Under the pieces are notes generated by a model. It saw nothing but the letters and a program-made list of their open reading frames with translations. It was not told the origin of the DNA and did no database searches. Shown one piece after another: positions 45,410 through 54,769 of a DNA stretch of 54,769 nt; within the stretch, counting starts at the first letter, position 1, and every line of letters begins with the position of its first letter. Origin of the DNA: an uncultured Oceanospirillaceae bacterium. Its GTDB lineage: Bacteria; Pseudomonadota; Gammaproteobacteria; Pseudomonadales; Balneatricaceae. Position numbers and translations under genes: made by a program. The stretch lies in assembly GCA_913057435.1 (NCBI GenBank), contig CAJXNY010000035.1:1-54769 (forward strand), read 5' to 3'.

Positions 45410-46480
45410 TTAGCCCTGGCTGCGGAGCCGCAGCCAGTCCACAATCTTCGGCGCAACCACTGTTTGCGCCTTGCCGCTGACAAACACCCCGATATGCCCG
45501 GCACCGAGTTCCAGGGCTTCATAATCCTGGCTGCTACAGGCCTGCTCCAATGCTCTGGAGGCGGCGGGTGGGACGAGGTGGTCGTGGCTACCGAAGATAT
45601 TGAGCACAGGCTGGGTGATCTGCTTGAGATCAACCCGCTGCTCGCCAATCATCGCTTCGCCTTTGATCAGCAGGTTCTGTTTAAAGAACTGCTCGAAGAA
45701 TTCGCGGAACGCTTCACCGGCCAGGTCGGGGCTGTCTTCCAGCCATCTTTCCATCCGCAGGAATGACAGTGCCTGGGCTTTGCTTTGCAGCTGGCCTGGC
45801 ATGTTGAGGTGTTTCTGCACCCCCAGTGCCATGGGCATCAGTGAGGCGTAGGTCTGGTTGAGCAGTTCGCCGGGCAGGTTACCGTAGCACTGGATGGCCA
45901 GGTCGGTATCCACGTAGCGGGCCAGGGCGCTGAGCATGTTGTCCGGGGTGTGGAAATCGACCGGGGTGACCATGGTGATCAGGTTTTTGATTTTCTGCGG
46001 GTAAAGCGCGCTGTAACAGAGGCTGAAGGTGCCGCCCTGGCAGATGCCCAGCAGGTTGAGTTGATCACTGCTGGCGTGCAGGCAAACCTGATCGACGCAG
46101 TCGTTCAGATAGCCATGAATGTAGTCATCCAGATCGAGGAAACGGTCAGCGCGGTCGGGGTGGCCCCAGTCGATCAGATACACATCCAGCCCGCCTTCAA
46201 CCAGCCTGCGTAGCAAAGAGCGCTCCGGTTCCAGGTCGATCATATAAATCCGGTTAACCAGCGCGTAACTGATCAGCAGCGGGGTGGTGCAGCGCTGCTC
46301 ACCCTGGGCCGGGCAGTGGTAAAGGCGCAGTTTGTCCTGGCGGTAGATCTCTGTTTTTGGCGTTTGCCACACATCGACTTCGCGGATTTCACTCAGGGTC
46401 TGGTAACTCTGGGCCAGTTGCTGATTGAATGCCTGCAGCTCCTGGCTGAGCTGAGTGGGGTCAAACTGAAAACCGGCCAT
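45410..46480 (-). CDS. phaC: Class III PHA synthase catalytic subunit
   Basis: Polymerises hydroxyacyl-CoA into polyhydroxyalkanoate. At 356 residues it has the short class III length (class I and II are ~560). The lipase-like box GICQGG at ~146-151 carries the catalytic Cys. VYLIDWGHPDRADRF and IFGSHDHLVP with the Asp, and GAGHIGVFVSG with the catalytic His, complete the triad. The start overlaps the phaE stop as TAATG. Class III enzymes prefer short-chain monomers such as 3-hydroxybutyryl-CoA. phaA and phaB are not in this window. Confidence 0.96.
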   Translation of the reverse strand: MAGFQFDPTQLSQELQAFNQQLAQSYQTLSEIREVDVWQTPKTEIYRQDKLRLYHCPAQGEQRCTTPLLISYALVNRIYMIDLEPERSLLRRLVEGGLDVYLIDWGHPDRADRFLDLDDYIHGYLNDCVDQVCLHASSDQLNLLGICQGGTFSLCYSALYPQKIKNLITMVTPVDFHTPDNMLSALARYVDTDLAIQCYGNLPGELLNQTYASLMPMALGVQKHLNMPGQLQSKAQALSFLRMERWLEDSPDLAGEAFREFFEQFFKQNLLIKGEAMIGEQRVDLKQITQPVLNIFGSHDHLVPPAASRALEQACSSQDYEALELGAGHIGVFVSGKAQTVVAPKIVDWLRLRSQG

Positions 46481-47412
46481 TAGGCATCGTCCTTGCTGCT
46501 GAGGGCCGCCAGCTGGCGGGTCATCTGGTCGATCTGGGTCTGCATCTGTTCCATCACTGGCTGCCAGGGGGCGGCCTGTAGCTGGGTGAGTTGTTGCTGC
46601 AACCGCAGATTTTCCTGTTGCTGTTTACGTAGCTGTTTGCGCAATTGTTGTTGCTGTTTTAATACCTGATCGAACAGCGGCAGGCTGACCAGCCCGGCCT
46701 GTTCATATTGCTCGTCTCGCCACTGCTGAATAAAGCTTTGTAACCGCATCAGGGCGTTGCTGATATTGCCGTAGGCCTGCTGGTAGCTGTCGGTGAATAC
46801 CGCCTCGCGGTAAGCGCTGTCGTAATGGCGGGTCCAGTGCTGGTGGAGTTCAGTCAGCGAATGGACAGGTGGTTCGGCCGTGTTCAGCGTTTTGGCCAGC
46901 TGGTCGCGGGCTTGCAGGCTGATCTGATTGGCCTGGGTCAGGTATTCACGCAGGGCTTGCTGGTACTGAGTGTAAAGCTCAGCACCGGCCAGCATCCGGG
47001 CGCGCTGGCTGGCAGTCACGCCAGGCAGGGCGGTGGACAGTATGGCTTTAAGGGAGTCACCAAAGGGCGTCAGCTGACTGTCGAGCAGGTTCTGCCCGCG
47101 TAGCATGGCGATTACCGGCTCCGGCAGTTGCCAGCGACGCAGTAACAGGTCGGTCTGCTGTTGCTGGATATAGCTGACGAAAGCATCCAGCTGGGTATCC
47201 AGTGGCTGGCTGAGGGAGGATTGCTGTAACAGGCTCTCACCAAAACGGCGGAACTGCTCACCCTGGCTGCCCAGGCGGCTGATGAGTTCGGCCATGGCAA
47301 CCGGGGCAGTGGCAGGCGCGGGCGTATTCAGCGGGGCAGAGGATGCCAGCTGTTGCCAGTACTGCTGCTGCGTGTGCAGCCATGACTCCATCTGTTGATA
47401 AAACTCGGACAC
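46480..47412 (-). CDS. phaE: Class III PHA synthase subunit PhaE
   Basis: The non-catalytic partner needed by class III PhaC. The 310-residue protein is largely alpha-helical and Gln-rich. PhaE-type motifs include an N-terminal FYQQMESWLHTQQQYWQ and a central HYDSAYREAVFTDSYQQAYG region. The C-terminal ~65 residues are a Gln/Leu heptad coiled coil ending near TRQLAALSS. It starts at GTG 47412, with GGAGA upstream. It overlaps phaC by 1 nt, so the two are made together in fixed proportion. No phasin gene is next to it. Confidence 0.93.
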   Translation of the reverse strand: MSEFYQQMESWLHTQQQYWQQLASSAPLNTPAPATAPVAMAELISRLGSQGEQFRRFGESLLQQSSLSQPLDTQLDAFVSYIQQQQTDLLLRRWQLPEPVIAMLRGQNLLDSQLTPFGDSLKAILSTALPGVTASQRARMLAGAELYTQYQQALREYLTQANQISLQARDQLAKTLNTAEPPVHSLTELHQHWTRHYDSAYREAVFTDSYQQAYGNISNALMRLQSFIQQWRDEQYEQAGLVSLPLFDQVLKQQQQLRKQLRKQQQENLRLQQQLTQLQAAPWQPVMEQMQTQIDQMTRQLAALSSKDDA

Positions 47413-47476
47413 CCATGTCTCCTTACATCAGTCAGGCGGTCAGTTTACCCTGGCCGGGATGGAATAAAACTGCTAC

Positions 47477-48361
47477 TTAGTCACCCATTCTGCCCGTCTG
47501 AGCGGTCAGTAACTGGATAAATGCATTGGCGGCATTGGACAGCGTGCGATTGCGGTGATGAATATAGCCCAGCGGTCGTGACAATGGCACGGCATCGACC
47601 GGTAAAACCTGCAAGTCATCGCCGATCATCGTCCGGGGCAGCAGGCTCCAGCCCAGCCCGATGCTCACCATCATTCGCACGGTATCCAGATAGTTGGTGC
47701 TCATCGCCAGATCCAGGCTCAGGCCGTGGCTGTCGAACAGCTGACGCACCCGGCTCTGGGTGAAGGTCTGTTCGCCGGGCAGAATAGCTTTATAGCCGGT
47801 CAGCTCCTGCAGGGCCACGGTGTCGCGGGCGGCCAGCGGGTGATCATTAGCCACCACAAACTTCAGCTCATCCACCCACACCTGATGGGTTTCCAGGGCA
47901 TCATCGGGCACTGGTGCCAGGGTGATCAGTGCCAGTTCCAGCTCGCCTTTCAGAATGCCGTCATAGGCGACTTCAGATTCGGAAAAGCGCAAGTCCAGCT
48001 CCACTTGCGGATACTGTTTACTGAATGCCCGTAACACCGGAGGCAGGCGGTGCAGGCTGATATGGTGGCTGGCAGCGACGGACAGTCGGCCACTGATATC
48101 CCCACTGAGGTTACCAATGGCCCGGCGGGCATCATCAAGCTGTAACAGGATGCCACGGGCGCGGGGCAGCAGGGCCTGGCCTGCTTCGGTAAGGGTGATG
48201 CGCCGGCCAATACGGTCAAACAGGCGGGCATCGAGCTGGCTCTCCAGCTGGGCGATCCGCTTGCTGACGGCGGACTGGGTCAGGAACAGATGCTCGGCAG
48301 CGGCCGAGAACGAGCCTTGCTCCGCCACGGTAATAAAGGCATTGAGTGCGTGAATATCCAT
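47477..48361 (-). CDS. LysR-family regulator divergent from leuC
   Basis: A 294-residue LysR-type regulator. The helix-turn-helix lies at ~16-45 (GSFSAAAEHLFLTQSAVSKRIAQLE), and the effector-binding domain at ~90-290. It is not close to LeuO. In Pseudomonas and relatives a LysR gene occupies this same place beside leuC. The divergent promoter region has a LysR-type T-N11-A palindrome and a good sigma-70 promoter for leuC. It probably controls leuCD according to a leucine-pathway intermediate such as isopropylmalate; that effector is inferred from position only. Confidence 0.88.
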   Translation of the reverse strand: MDIHALNAFITVAEQGSFSAAAEHLFLTQSAVSKRIAQLESQLDARLFDRIGRRITLTEAGQALLPRARGILLQLDDARRAIGNLSGDISGRLSVAASHHISLHRLPPVLRAFSKQYPQVELDLRFSESEVAYDGILKGELELALITLAPVPDDALETHQVWVDELKFVVANDHPLAARDTVALQELTGYKAILPGEQTFTQSRVRQLFDSHGLSLDLAMSTNYLDTVRMMVSIGLGWSLLPRTMIGDDLQVLPVDAVPLSRPLGYIHHRNRTLSNAANAFIQLLTAQTGRMGD

Positions 48362-48376
48362 GGCGTCACTCTATCT

Positions 48377-48391
48377 ATTCCTTAGAGGAAT
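48377..48391. promoter_or_regulatory. LysR-type operator between lysR and leuC
   Basis: A perfect inverted repeat ATTCC-TTAGA-GGAAT contains the T-N11-A pattern (T48378, A48390). It lies 16 nt from the lysR start and just upstream of the leuC promoter, the usual place for an autoregulatory and activator site. Confidence 0.65.
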
Positions 48392-48413
48392 GCAAACCAG
48401 TAAAAATATGAAT

Positions 48414-48442
48414 TTGTTTTGAGTGAGCAACCGCAATATTAT
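48414..48442 (+). promoter_or_regulatory. Sigma-70-type promoter of leuCD
   Basis: TTGTTT (48414-48419) and TATTAT (48437-48442) are separated by exactly 17 nt. Transcription would begin near 48449, about 100 nt before the leuC start. The LysR palindrome lies 23 nt upstream of the -35. Confidence 0.7.
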
Positions 48443-48551
48443 GATGGGCATCAACCGTGCGTATCTGACGTAACGGTATAAAAACATAACAGATTATCGC
48501 TTCGGCACTGACTGATACGGTCATTCAGTGCAAACCATGGAGACCGCTTCA

Positions 48552-49973
<1,422 letters not shown>

Positions 49974-49987
49974 GGGGAGAGGCAAGC

Positions 49988-50635
49988 ATGAACAAGTTTA
50001 ACCAGCACACCGGTATTGCCGCGCCGCTTGACCGCGCTAACATTGATACCGATATGATTATTCCAAAGCAGTTTCTGAAATCGATCAAGCGTTCCGGTTT
50101 CGGCCCGAACCTGTTCGACGAACTGCGTTATACCGATGAAGGCCAGCCGGATCAGGATTGCAGCGGCCGCCCGCTGAACCCGGATTTTGTGCTGAACCAG
50201 AGCCGCTACCAGGGTGCCAGCGTACTGCTGGCCCGTGAGAACTTCGGCTGCGGCTCCAGCCGTGAGCACGCCCCCTGGGCGCTGGAAGACTTCGGCATCC
50301 GTTCGGTGATCGCACCAAGCTTCGCTGAGATTTTCTACAACAACTGCTTCAAAAACGGCCTGTTGCCAATCGTCCTCAAAGACGAGCAGGTAGACCAGCT
50401 GTTCAGCGAAACCGCTGCCAGCGAAGGTTACCAGCTGACCGTCGACCTGGAGCGCCAGGTGGTGGTCACCCCAACGGGTGAAGAACTGGAATTCGCAATC
50501 GATGGCTTCCGCAAACACTGCCTGCTCAACGGCCTGGACGACATCGGCCTGACCTTGCAGCATGCGGATGAGATCAAGGCGTACGAAGAAAAACGCCGCC
50601 AGAATGCGCCATGGCTGTTTGACGCCATCAAATAA
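49988..50635 (+). CDS. leuD: 3-Isopropylmalate dehydratase small subunit
   Basis: A 215-residue partner of LeuC. The swivel-domain motifs are present: [18 protein letters not shown] at ~14-31, and [20 protein letters not shown], carrying the substrate-contacting loop, at ~79-98. GGGGAGAGG upstream gives a strong RBS. It is co-transcribed with leuC. After it lies a 179-nt gap with a REPIN before leuB, so leuB may be separated from leuCD by mRNA processing or partial termination. Confidence 0.97.
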   Translation: MNKFNQHTGIAAPLDRANIDTDMIIPKQFLKSIKRSGFGPNLFDELRYTDEGQPDQDCSGRPLNPDFVLNQSRYQGASVLLARENFGCGSSREHAPWALEDFGIRSVIAPSFAEIFYNNCFKNGLLPIVLKDEQVDQLFSETAASEGYQLTVDLERQVVVTPTGEELEFAIDGFRKHCLLNGLDDIGLTLQHADEIKAYEEKRRQNAPWLFDAIK

Positions 50636-50656
50636 GGCCGCTGCAGAGGCCTCTTT

Positions 50657-50750
50657 GTAGGAGCGAGCTTGCTCGCGATAGCTGTAGCAGCCCGCTCCGC
50701 GGGCGTCGGGGTCTAGAATGAGCCCGGATCGCCAGCAAGCTGGCTCCTAC
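50657..50750. repeat. REPIN: inverted pair of REP sequences between leuD and leuB
   Basis: Two 23-bp REP units face each other: GTAGGAGCGAGCTTGCTCGC plus GAT at 50657-50679, and its inverted, one-base-variant copy at 50728-50750. Each unit is a GTAGGAG head plus an imperfect hairpin (GCGAGCTTGCTCGC). Between them is another perfect hairpin (GCCCGC / GCGGGC). The design is that of the Pseudomonas-type REPs moved by RAYT transposases. No RAYT gene lies in this window. Only one such pair is seen here. Confidence 0.88.
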
Positions 50751-50814
50751 GGTCAAAACAAATTTAAACCAGGCTGTGCTCCGGCACGGCCCACGGACAA
50801 AAAAGGATACAGGA

Positions 50815-51897
50815 ATGACTAAGAACGTATTGGTACTGCCAGGTGATGGTATTGGTCCTGAAATCGCGGCTGAAGCGCGCAAAGTACTGGATGTGGTTAA
50901 CGCCCAGTTCGACCTCGGCCTGAGTGTTGATGAAGCACTGGTCGGCGGTGCAGCCATCGATGCCGCAGGCGATGCCCTGCCAGCAGAGACATGGGCCAAG
51001 TGTGAAGCGGCAGATGCCATCCTGCTGGGTGCCGTTGGCGGTCCTAAATGGGACACACTGCCACCTAACGAGCGTCCTGAAAAAGCCGGTTTGCTGAAAA
51101 TTCGTGCCCAGCTGGACCTGTTCGGTAACCTGCGTCCTGCCATCCTCAGCCCACAGCTGGCGGATGCGTCTTCCCTCAAACCTGAAGTGGTTGCGGGCCT
51201 GGATATCCTGATCGTGCGTGAACTGACCGGTGGTATCTACTTCGGTGAGCCACGCGGCATCCGTACCCTGGAAAACGGTGTTCGTCAGGGTTACAACACC
51301 TACGTATACGACGAAGACGAGATCCGTCGTATCGGCCGTGTTGCCTTTGAAGCAGCGATGAAGCGTGACAAGCGTCTGTGTTCTGTCGATAAAGCCAACG
51401 TCCTGGAAGTGACCATGCTGTGGCGTGAAGTCATGGAAGAGCTGGGTAAAGAGTACCCGGAAGTTGAGCTGAGCCACATGTACGTGGACAACGCAGCGAT
51501 GCAGCTGGTGCGCGCACCGAAGCAGTTCGACGTGATGGTAACCGGCAACATGTTCGGCGACATCCTGTCTGACGCCGCTGCCATGCTGACCGGCTCTATC
51601 GGCATGCTGCCATCGGCCTCTCTGGATCAGAACGGCAAAGGTATGTACGAGCCTTGCCACGGTTCTGCGCCAGATATCGCAGGCCAGGGCATTGCCAACC
51701 CGCTGGCAATGATCATCTCTGCAGCGATGATGCTGCGCCACTCTCTGGGCATGGAAGACGCGGCAGCGAAAATTGAAGCTGCTGTTGATACCGTACTGGA
51801 TCAGGGCCTGCGCACTGGCGATATCTGGTCTGAAGGCACTCAGAAAGTCTCTACCAGCGAGATGGGCGATGCGGTTGTAGCCGCACTCAACGCCTAA
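50815..51897 (+). CDS. leuB: 3-Isopropylmalate dehydrogenase
   Basis: Oxidatively decarboxylates 3-isopropylmalate using NAD. The 360-residue protein opens [13 protein letters not shown]. Substrate-binding arginines lie in [13 protein letters not shown] and [10 protein letters not shown]. The family signature [25 protein letters not shown] is at ~243-267 and [18 protein letters not shown] follows. ATG 50815 has AGGA just upstream. It follows the REPIN and precedes a hairpin before asd, the common Pseudomonas-like order leuCD-leuB-asd. Confidence 0.97.
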   Translation: MTKNVLVLPGDGIGPEIAAEARKVLDVVNAQFDLGLSVDEALVGGAAIDAAGDALPAETWAKCEAADAILLGAVGGPKWDTLPPNERPEKAGLLKIRAQLDLFGNLRPAILSPQLADASSLKPEVVAGLDILIVRELTGGIYFGEPRGIRTLENGVRQGYNTYVYDEDEIRRIGRVAFEAAMKRDKRLCSVDKANVLEVTMLWREVMEELGKEYPEVELSHMYVDNAAMQLVRAPKQFDVMVTGNMFGDILSDAAAMLTGSIGMLPSASLDQNGKGMYEPCHGSAPDIAGQGIANPLAMIISAAMMLRHSLGMEDAAAKIEAAVDTVLDQGLRTGDIWSEGTQKVSTSEMGDAVVAALNA

Positions 51898-51961
51898 GCC
51901 GTTGTAAAGCTTCGTATAAAGGCTGATTGCAACGGGCCTTGATCAGTTGCAGAATAATGAC

Positions 51962-52018
51962 AGGTCGATGGAATCAGACTTAAGTGTGAACTTGAGCTGG
52001 CCATCGGCCTTTCTTGTC
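51962..52018 (+). terminator. Long hairpin with T-rich tail between leuB and asd
   Basis: A 10-bp outer stem (AGGTCGATGG / CCATCGGCCT, one G-U pair) encloses an inner CTTAAGT-GTGA-ACTTGAG hairpin and is followed by TTTCTTGTCT. It lies 64 nt after leuB and only 29 nt before the asd start. It may terminate leuB transcripts, or act as an attenuator within the asd leader. Confidence 0.65.
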
Positions 52019-52046
52019 TAACTATTTTAATTTTTTGGGGATACCA

Positions 52047-53159
52047 ATGAAGCGTGTAGGTTTCGTAGGCTGGCGCGGAATGGTGGGTTCCGTGCTGATG
52101 CAGCGCATGAAGGATGAACGTGACTTCGATCAGATCGACGAGCCCGTTTTCTTCACCACTTCTCAGGCAGGTCAGGCAGGTCCGGACATCGGTAAAGCGA
52201 TTCCAGCCCTGAAAGACGCGTACTCAATTGATGAGCTGACGCAGATGGACGCCATTATTTCCTGCCAGGGCGGTGACTACACGAACGCGGTGTACCCGAA
52301 ACTGCGTGAAGCGGGCTGGAAAGGCTACTGGATCGACGCTGCCTCTTCCCTGCGTATGGACGACTCCGCCATCATCGTACTTGATCCGGTCAACATGAAC
52401 GTGATCAAAGATGGCCTGAGCAACGGCACCAAAACCTTCGTCGGCGGTAACTGTACCGTTTCCCTGATGCTGATGGGCCTGGGCGGTCTGTTCCAGAACG
52501 ACCAGATCGAATGGATGACCTCCATGACCTATCAGGCAGCATCCGGCGGCGGCGCACGTCATATGCGCGAGCTGATCAGCCAGATGGGCATCATCAAGGA
52601 CTCCGTTGCGGACAAACTGGACGCCAACTCAGCGATCCTGGAAGTTGACCGCATCGTTGCTGAAACCATCCGTGGCGGCGATATGCCGGTCGATAACTTC
52701 GGCGTACCACTGGCAGGCTCCCTGATCCCATGGATCGACACCAAACTCGACAACGGCCAGAGCCGTGAAGAGTGGAAAGCCTTCGCTGAAACCAACAAAA
52801 TCCTCGGTCGTAGCAACAACCCGATCCCGATCGACGGCACCTGTGTCCGTATCGGCGCGATGCGCTGCCACAGCCAGGCCTTCACCATCAAGCTCAAGCA
52901 AGATGTGCCGATGGACGAGATCGAAAGCATGCTCGCTGAAGCCAACCCATGGGCCAAAGTGATCCCCAACGATCGCGACATCACCGCTGCTGAACTGACA
53001 CCAGCGAAAATCACCGGTACCCTGAACGTGCCAGTGGGCCGCCTGCGTAAGATGAACCTGGGCAATGATTTCCTCAACGCGTTCAGCGTGGGCGATCAGC
53101 TGCTGTGGGGTGCGGCGGAACCACTGCGTCGTATGCTGCGGGTGTTGATGGAGGGTTGA
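52047..53159 (+). CDS. asd: Aspartate-semialdehyde dehydrogenase
   Basis: Reduces aspartyl phosphate to the semialdehyde, the branch point to lysine/DAP, threonine and methionine. The 370-residue protein is the gammaproteobacterial (E. coli-like) type. It opens [35 protein letters not shown] carries the catalytic Cys at ~134, and [16 protein letters not shown] contains the active-site His (~274). ATG 52047 follows TTGGGG. A hairpin lies directly upstream, and an inverted repeat and a terminator follow. Confidence 0.97.
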   Translation: MKRVGFVGWRGMVGSVLMQRMKDERDFDQIDEPVFFTTSQAGQAGPDIGKAIPALKDAYSIDELTQMDAIISCQGGDYTNAVYPKLREAGWKGYWIDAASSLRMDDSAIIVLDPVNMNVIKDGLSNGTKTFVGGNCTVSLMLMGLGGLFQNDQIEWMTSMTYQAASGGGARHMRELISQMGIIKDSVADKLDANSAILEVDRIVAETIRGGDMPVDNFGVPLAGSLIPWIDTKLDNGQSREEWKAFAETNKILGRSNNPIPIDGTCVRIGAMRCHSQAFTIKLKQDVPMDEIESMLAEANPWAKVIPNDRDITAAELTPAKITGTLNVPVGRLRKMNLGNDFLNAFSVGDQLLWGAAEPLRRMLRVLMEG

Positions 53160-53162
53160 TGG

Positions 53163-53194
53163 AATTAATCAGCAGAGTGATCTGCTGATTAATT
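53163..53194. repeat. Perfect 14-bp inverted repeat after asd
   Basis: AATTAATCAGCAGA and TCTGCTGATTAATT flank a GTGA tetraloop, starting 3 nt after the asd stop. There is no T run. A true terminator follows 33 nt later, so this is more likely an mRNA-stabilising hairpin or a protein site. Confidence 0.75.
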
Positions 53195-53226
53195 GTCAGG
53201 TTGCTCTGCTGAGTAACGATCCAAAG

Positions 53227-53258
53227 ACCGGCTTTTTAAGGAAAGCCGGTTTTATTTT
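53227..53258 (+). terminator. Terminator of asd
   Basis: A perfect 9-bp stem (ACCGGCTTT / AAAGCCGGT) with a 6-nt loop is followed by TTTATTTTAT. Confidence 0.92.
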
Positions 53259-53443
53259 ATACATACTTTAAGACTAGGGCTGTGAAAATATATTATATTT
53301 CAGGTGAAAGATATAAATTACTAATTGCTCTGGAATTCGTCTGTGATTTTTTAATTATTAACAAAGTATTGACGTGAGTGTGATAAATGGTTTTGCTTTC
53401 TGAGGTTTTTGATTCAAGTCAAGAAACTATCGTACTGACGGTC

Positions 53444-53473
53444 TTATTTAAATAATAGCTTTTTATTTATAAT
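53444..53473 (+). promoter_or_regulatory. Possible promoter of the RTX gene
   Basis: A perfect TATAAT (53468-53473) lies 94 nt before the RTX start, with a weak TTATTT -35 18 nt upstream. The region 53260-53567 is very AT-rich compared with the rest of the window and shows nothing else I can name. Confidence 0.4.
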
Positions 53474-53567
53474 AGCCCTGCGCTAATATGGCTGCACTCT
53501 TTGAATTAACAGATTTTATTCTGTAGGTATAGAGTATTTTTAATCACTTAATGAACAGGGAAAGTTT

Positions 53568-54503
53568 ATGACAACCTACTTGACAGATTTCGATGACACT
53601 CACCAAGTGAATCAAAGCGATTTAGAATATGATACATATTTTCGTCGGTATGAAAGTGATATATATGCAAGGGGTGGGGACGACACTGTTATAGGTAGTG
53701 GTTATACAGACCGTATCTCCGGTGTGGACGGTAATGATACACTATATGGTATGGGTGGGGAGGATGATCTCTCTGGTGGTTCAGGTGACGATACGCTACA
53801 TGGCGGAGATGGCGATGACTCCATACGCGGTGGCAGCGATAATGATAAACTATATGGTGACGACGGTGCCGATTATATAAAAGGTGATGGCGGTAACGAT
53901 GAGCTTTATGGTGGGGACGGCGAAGATTACTTAAAAGGTGGCGACGGTAACGATCAAATCCTGGGCGGGAATGGCGGCGATAGTCTAGATGGTGGATTTG
54001 GTGACGATGTAATGTTAGGTGAAAGTGGTGACGATTCTATTCGCGGCGAATGGGGTAATGATTTACTTTCTGGTGGCTCTGGTGATGATTCGCTCAACGG
54101 CGGTACTGGAAACGATACCTTATGGGGGGACTCTGGTGCAGATACCTTATGGGGTGAAGAGGGGGATGACTACCTGATTGGCGGCGATGGTAGTGACTTC
54201 CTGGCCGGTGGTTTAGGAAATGATGTCTATGTTACTAACATGGGTGAATTTGGAAGGGATGATATCTATGAGACGTATGACTCAGGTGGTATAGATACGG
54301 TGTACTTCCAGGACACTCTGCTTTCAGAATTATCTCTCTACCGAGACTTCGATAACCTCCATATTACAACTGCCGCAGATGCGAACGATGGTAGCTTTGA
54401 TTCGGGTGTAATGATCGTAAACTTCTTTCAAGGCGGTGATAATATGGTTGAAGTGCTTGCAGCAGCTGATCAATCTATTGATATTACCGGGTTGGTATCT
54501 TAA
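53568..54503 (+). CDS. Compact RTX calcium-binding repeat protein
   Basis: A 311-residue acidic protein with no N-terminal signal peptide. Residues ~34-222 are 21 uninterrupted nonapeptides of the GGxGxDxLx type, which bind Ca2+ and fold into a beta-roll. The C-terminal ~85 residues (IDTVYFQDTLLSEL ... LHITTAADAND ... VMIVNFFQ) resemble the haemolysin-type calcium-binding related domain and probably carry the type I secretion signal. Only ~33 residues precede the repeats, so there is no toxin, protease or lipase domain. The gene is more AT-rich than its neighbours. GGGAAAG precedes the ATG. No type I secretion genes are in the window. It may be a secreted surface or biofilm protein; that is a guess. 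Confidence 0.92.
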   Translation: MTTYLTDFDDTHQVNQSDLEYDTYFRRYESDIYARGGDDTVIGSGYTDRISGVDGNDTLYGMGGEDDLSGGSGDDTLHGGDGDDSIRGGSDNDKLYGDDGADYIKGDGGNDELYGGDGEDYLKGGDGNDQILGGNGGDSLDGGFGDDVMLGESGDDSIRGEWGNDLLSGGSGDDSLNGGTGNDTLWGDSGADTLWGEEGDDYLIGGDGSDFLAGGLGNDVYVTNMGEFGRDDIYETYDSGGIDTVYFQDTLLSELSLYRDFDNLHITTAADANDGSFDSGVMIVNFFQGGDNMVEVLAAADQSIDITGLVS

Positions 54504-54553
54504 TTTCACCCTGAATTTTAGTATGGTTTAAGATGGTCGTCTGATTTTTAGAC

Positions 54554-54589
54554 TCAGGCTGCAGTTTTACTGTGGCCTGATTTATTTTT
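54554..54589 (+). terminator. Terminator after the RTX gene
   Basis: An 11-bp stem (TCAGGCTGCAG / CTGTGGCCTGA, two G-U pairs) with a TTTTA loop ends in TTTATTTTT, 50 nt after the stop. The 150 nt that follow, up to the adapter, contain no gene I can see. Confidence 0.82.
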
Positions 54590-54739
54590 ACGAAAAAGTA
54601 AAAGAAAAACAGAGAAAGGAAGGAATACATCTATAAATATTAGCGCCTTCTGGAATCGCTGTTTACACTACTAAGCTGGCGGGTAATATAGGTCTGCATG
54701 TTTGTGCTTTACTCCATTGTTATTAAGCAAAGAAAAAAC

Positions 54740-54769
54740 CTGTCTCTTATACACATCTGACGCTGCCGA
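54740..54769. other. Nextera sequencing adapter (not genomic)
   Basis: The last 30 nt are the 19-nt Tn5 mosaic end (CTGTCTCTTATACACATCT) followed by GACGCTGCCGA, the start of the Nextera read adapter in read-through orientation. This is library sequence left at the contig end. Confidence 0.97.

Noticed and set aside
54740-54758. Tn5 mosaic end as evidence for a mobile element
   Set aside because: It continues into Nextera adapter sequence and lies at the contig end, so it is a library artefact.

Overview
The window looks like one end-to-end Illumina contig from a free-living, probably marine gammaproteobacterium, most likely of the Oceanospirillales group. This is inferred from gene content and protein character: E. 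coli-like XthA, Gor, ArgP/ArgO and the smr-prmB-aroC block, together with a class III PHA synthase (PhaC/PhaE), PhaR, FabV, an AttEFGH-type cassette, DUF5062, DUF6489 and DUF4892 proteins, a leuCD-leuB-asd block and a LuxP homologue. No phylogeny was run. Both contig ends are technical. The left edge cuts a tRNA-Gly gene. The last 30 bases are a Nextera adapter, not genome.

Layout. 0-5.7 kb: partial tRNA-Gly(GCC), a membrane GGDEF protein, a duplicated DUF2892 membrane protein, a tandem Usp protein, xthA and gor. 5.7-11.1 kb: an ArsR-type regulator with the cysteine spacing of persulfide sensors, divergent from an RND/MMPL permease - LolA-like periplasmic protein - outer-membrane barrel operon. 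11.2-13.2 kb: small housekeeping genes (DOPA-dioxygenase-like, DUF5062, mtgA, GreAB-like). 13.4-15.9 kb: two tandem branched-chain-amino-acid-type binding proteins with no permease. 16-19.4 kb: rlmF and copA. 19.6-23.8 kb: a LuxP homologue translationally coupled to a membrane protein with a LuxQ-like sensor domain, two PAS regions, GGDEF and EAL. 24.2-28.3 kb: fabV, an alpha/beta hydrolase, a DUF4892 protein and a patatin. 28.3-33.3 kb: folE, smr, prmB, aroC, speD and speE. 33.4-42 kb: a small secreted protein, an MFS transporter, DUF6489, phaR, the att-type cassette and divergent argO/argP. 42.1-47.4 kb: a SWIM/SNF2 helicase and phaEC. 47.5-53.2 kb: a LysR regulator divergent from leuCD, a REPIN, leuB and asd. 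53.2-54.5 kb: an AT-rich region with a compact RTX protein.

Most interesting system. The luxP-like gene keeps every residue that I recall as contacting AI-2 in Vibrio harveyi LuxP. Its partner has a periplasmic region resembling LuxQ, but the cytoplasmic histidine kinase/receiver part is replaced by PAS-PAS-GGDEF-EAL with intact catalytic motifs. The simplest reading is a quorum-sensing receptor that controls cyclic-di-GMP directly, without a phosphorelay, organised like NspS-MbaA but using a LuxPQ-type sensor. luxS is not in the window.

Other links. Gor, the ArsR/BigR-type regulator and the envelope operon adjoin each other, so the regulator may tie sulfur or thiol stress to envelope transport. 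PhaR and PhaCE lie about 10 kb apart and together suggest polyhydroxyalkanoate storage. The leu genes and asd form an amino-acid block with a recognisable LysR-controlled promoter and a hairpin before asd. Several starts are GTG or TTG and were chosen by ribosome-binding-site position.
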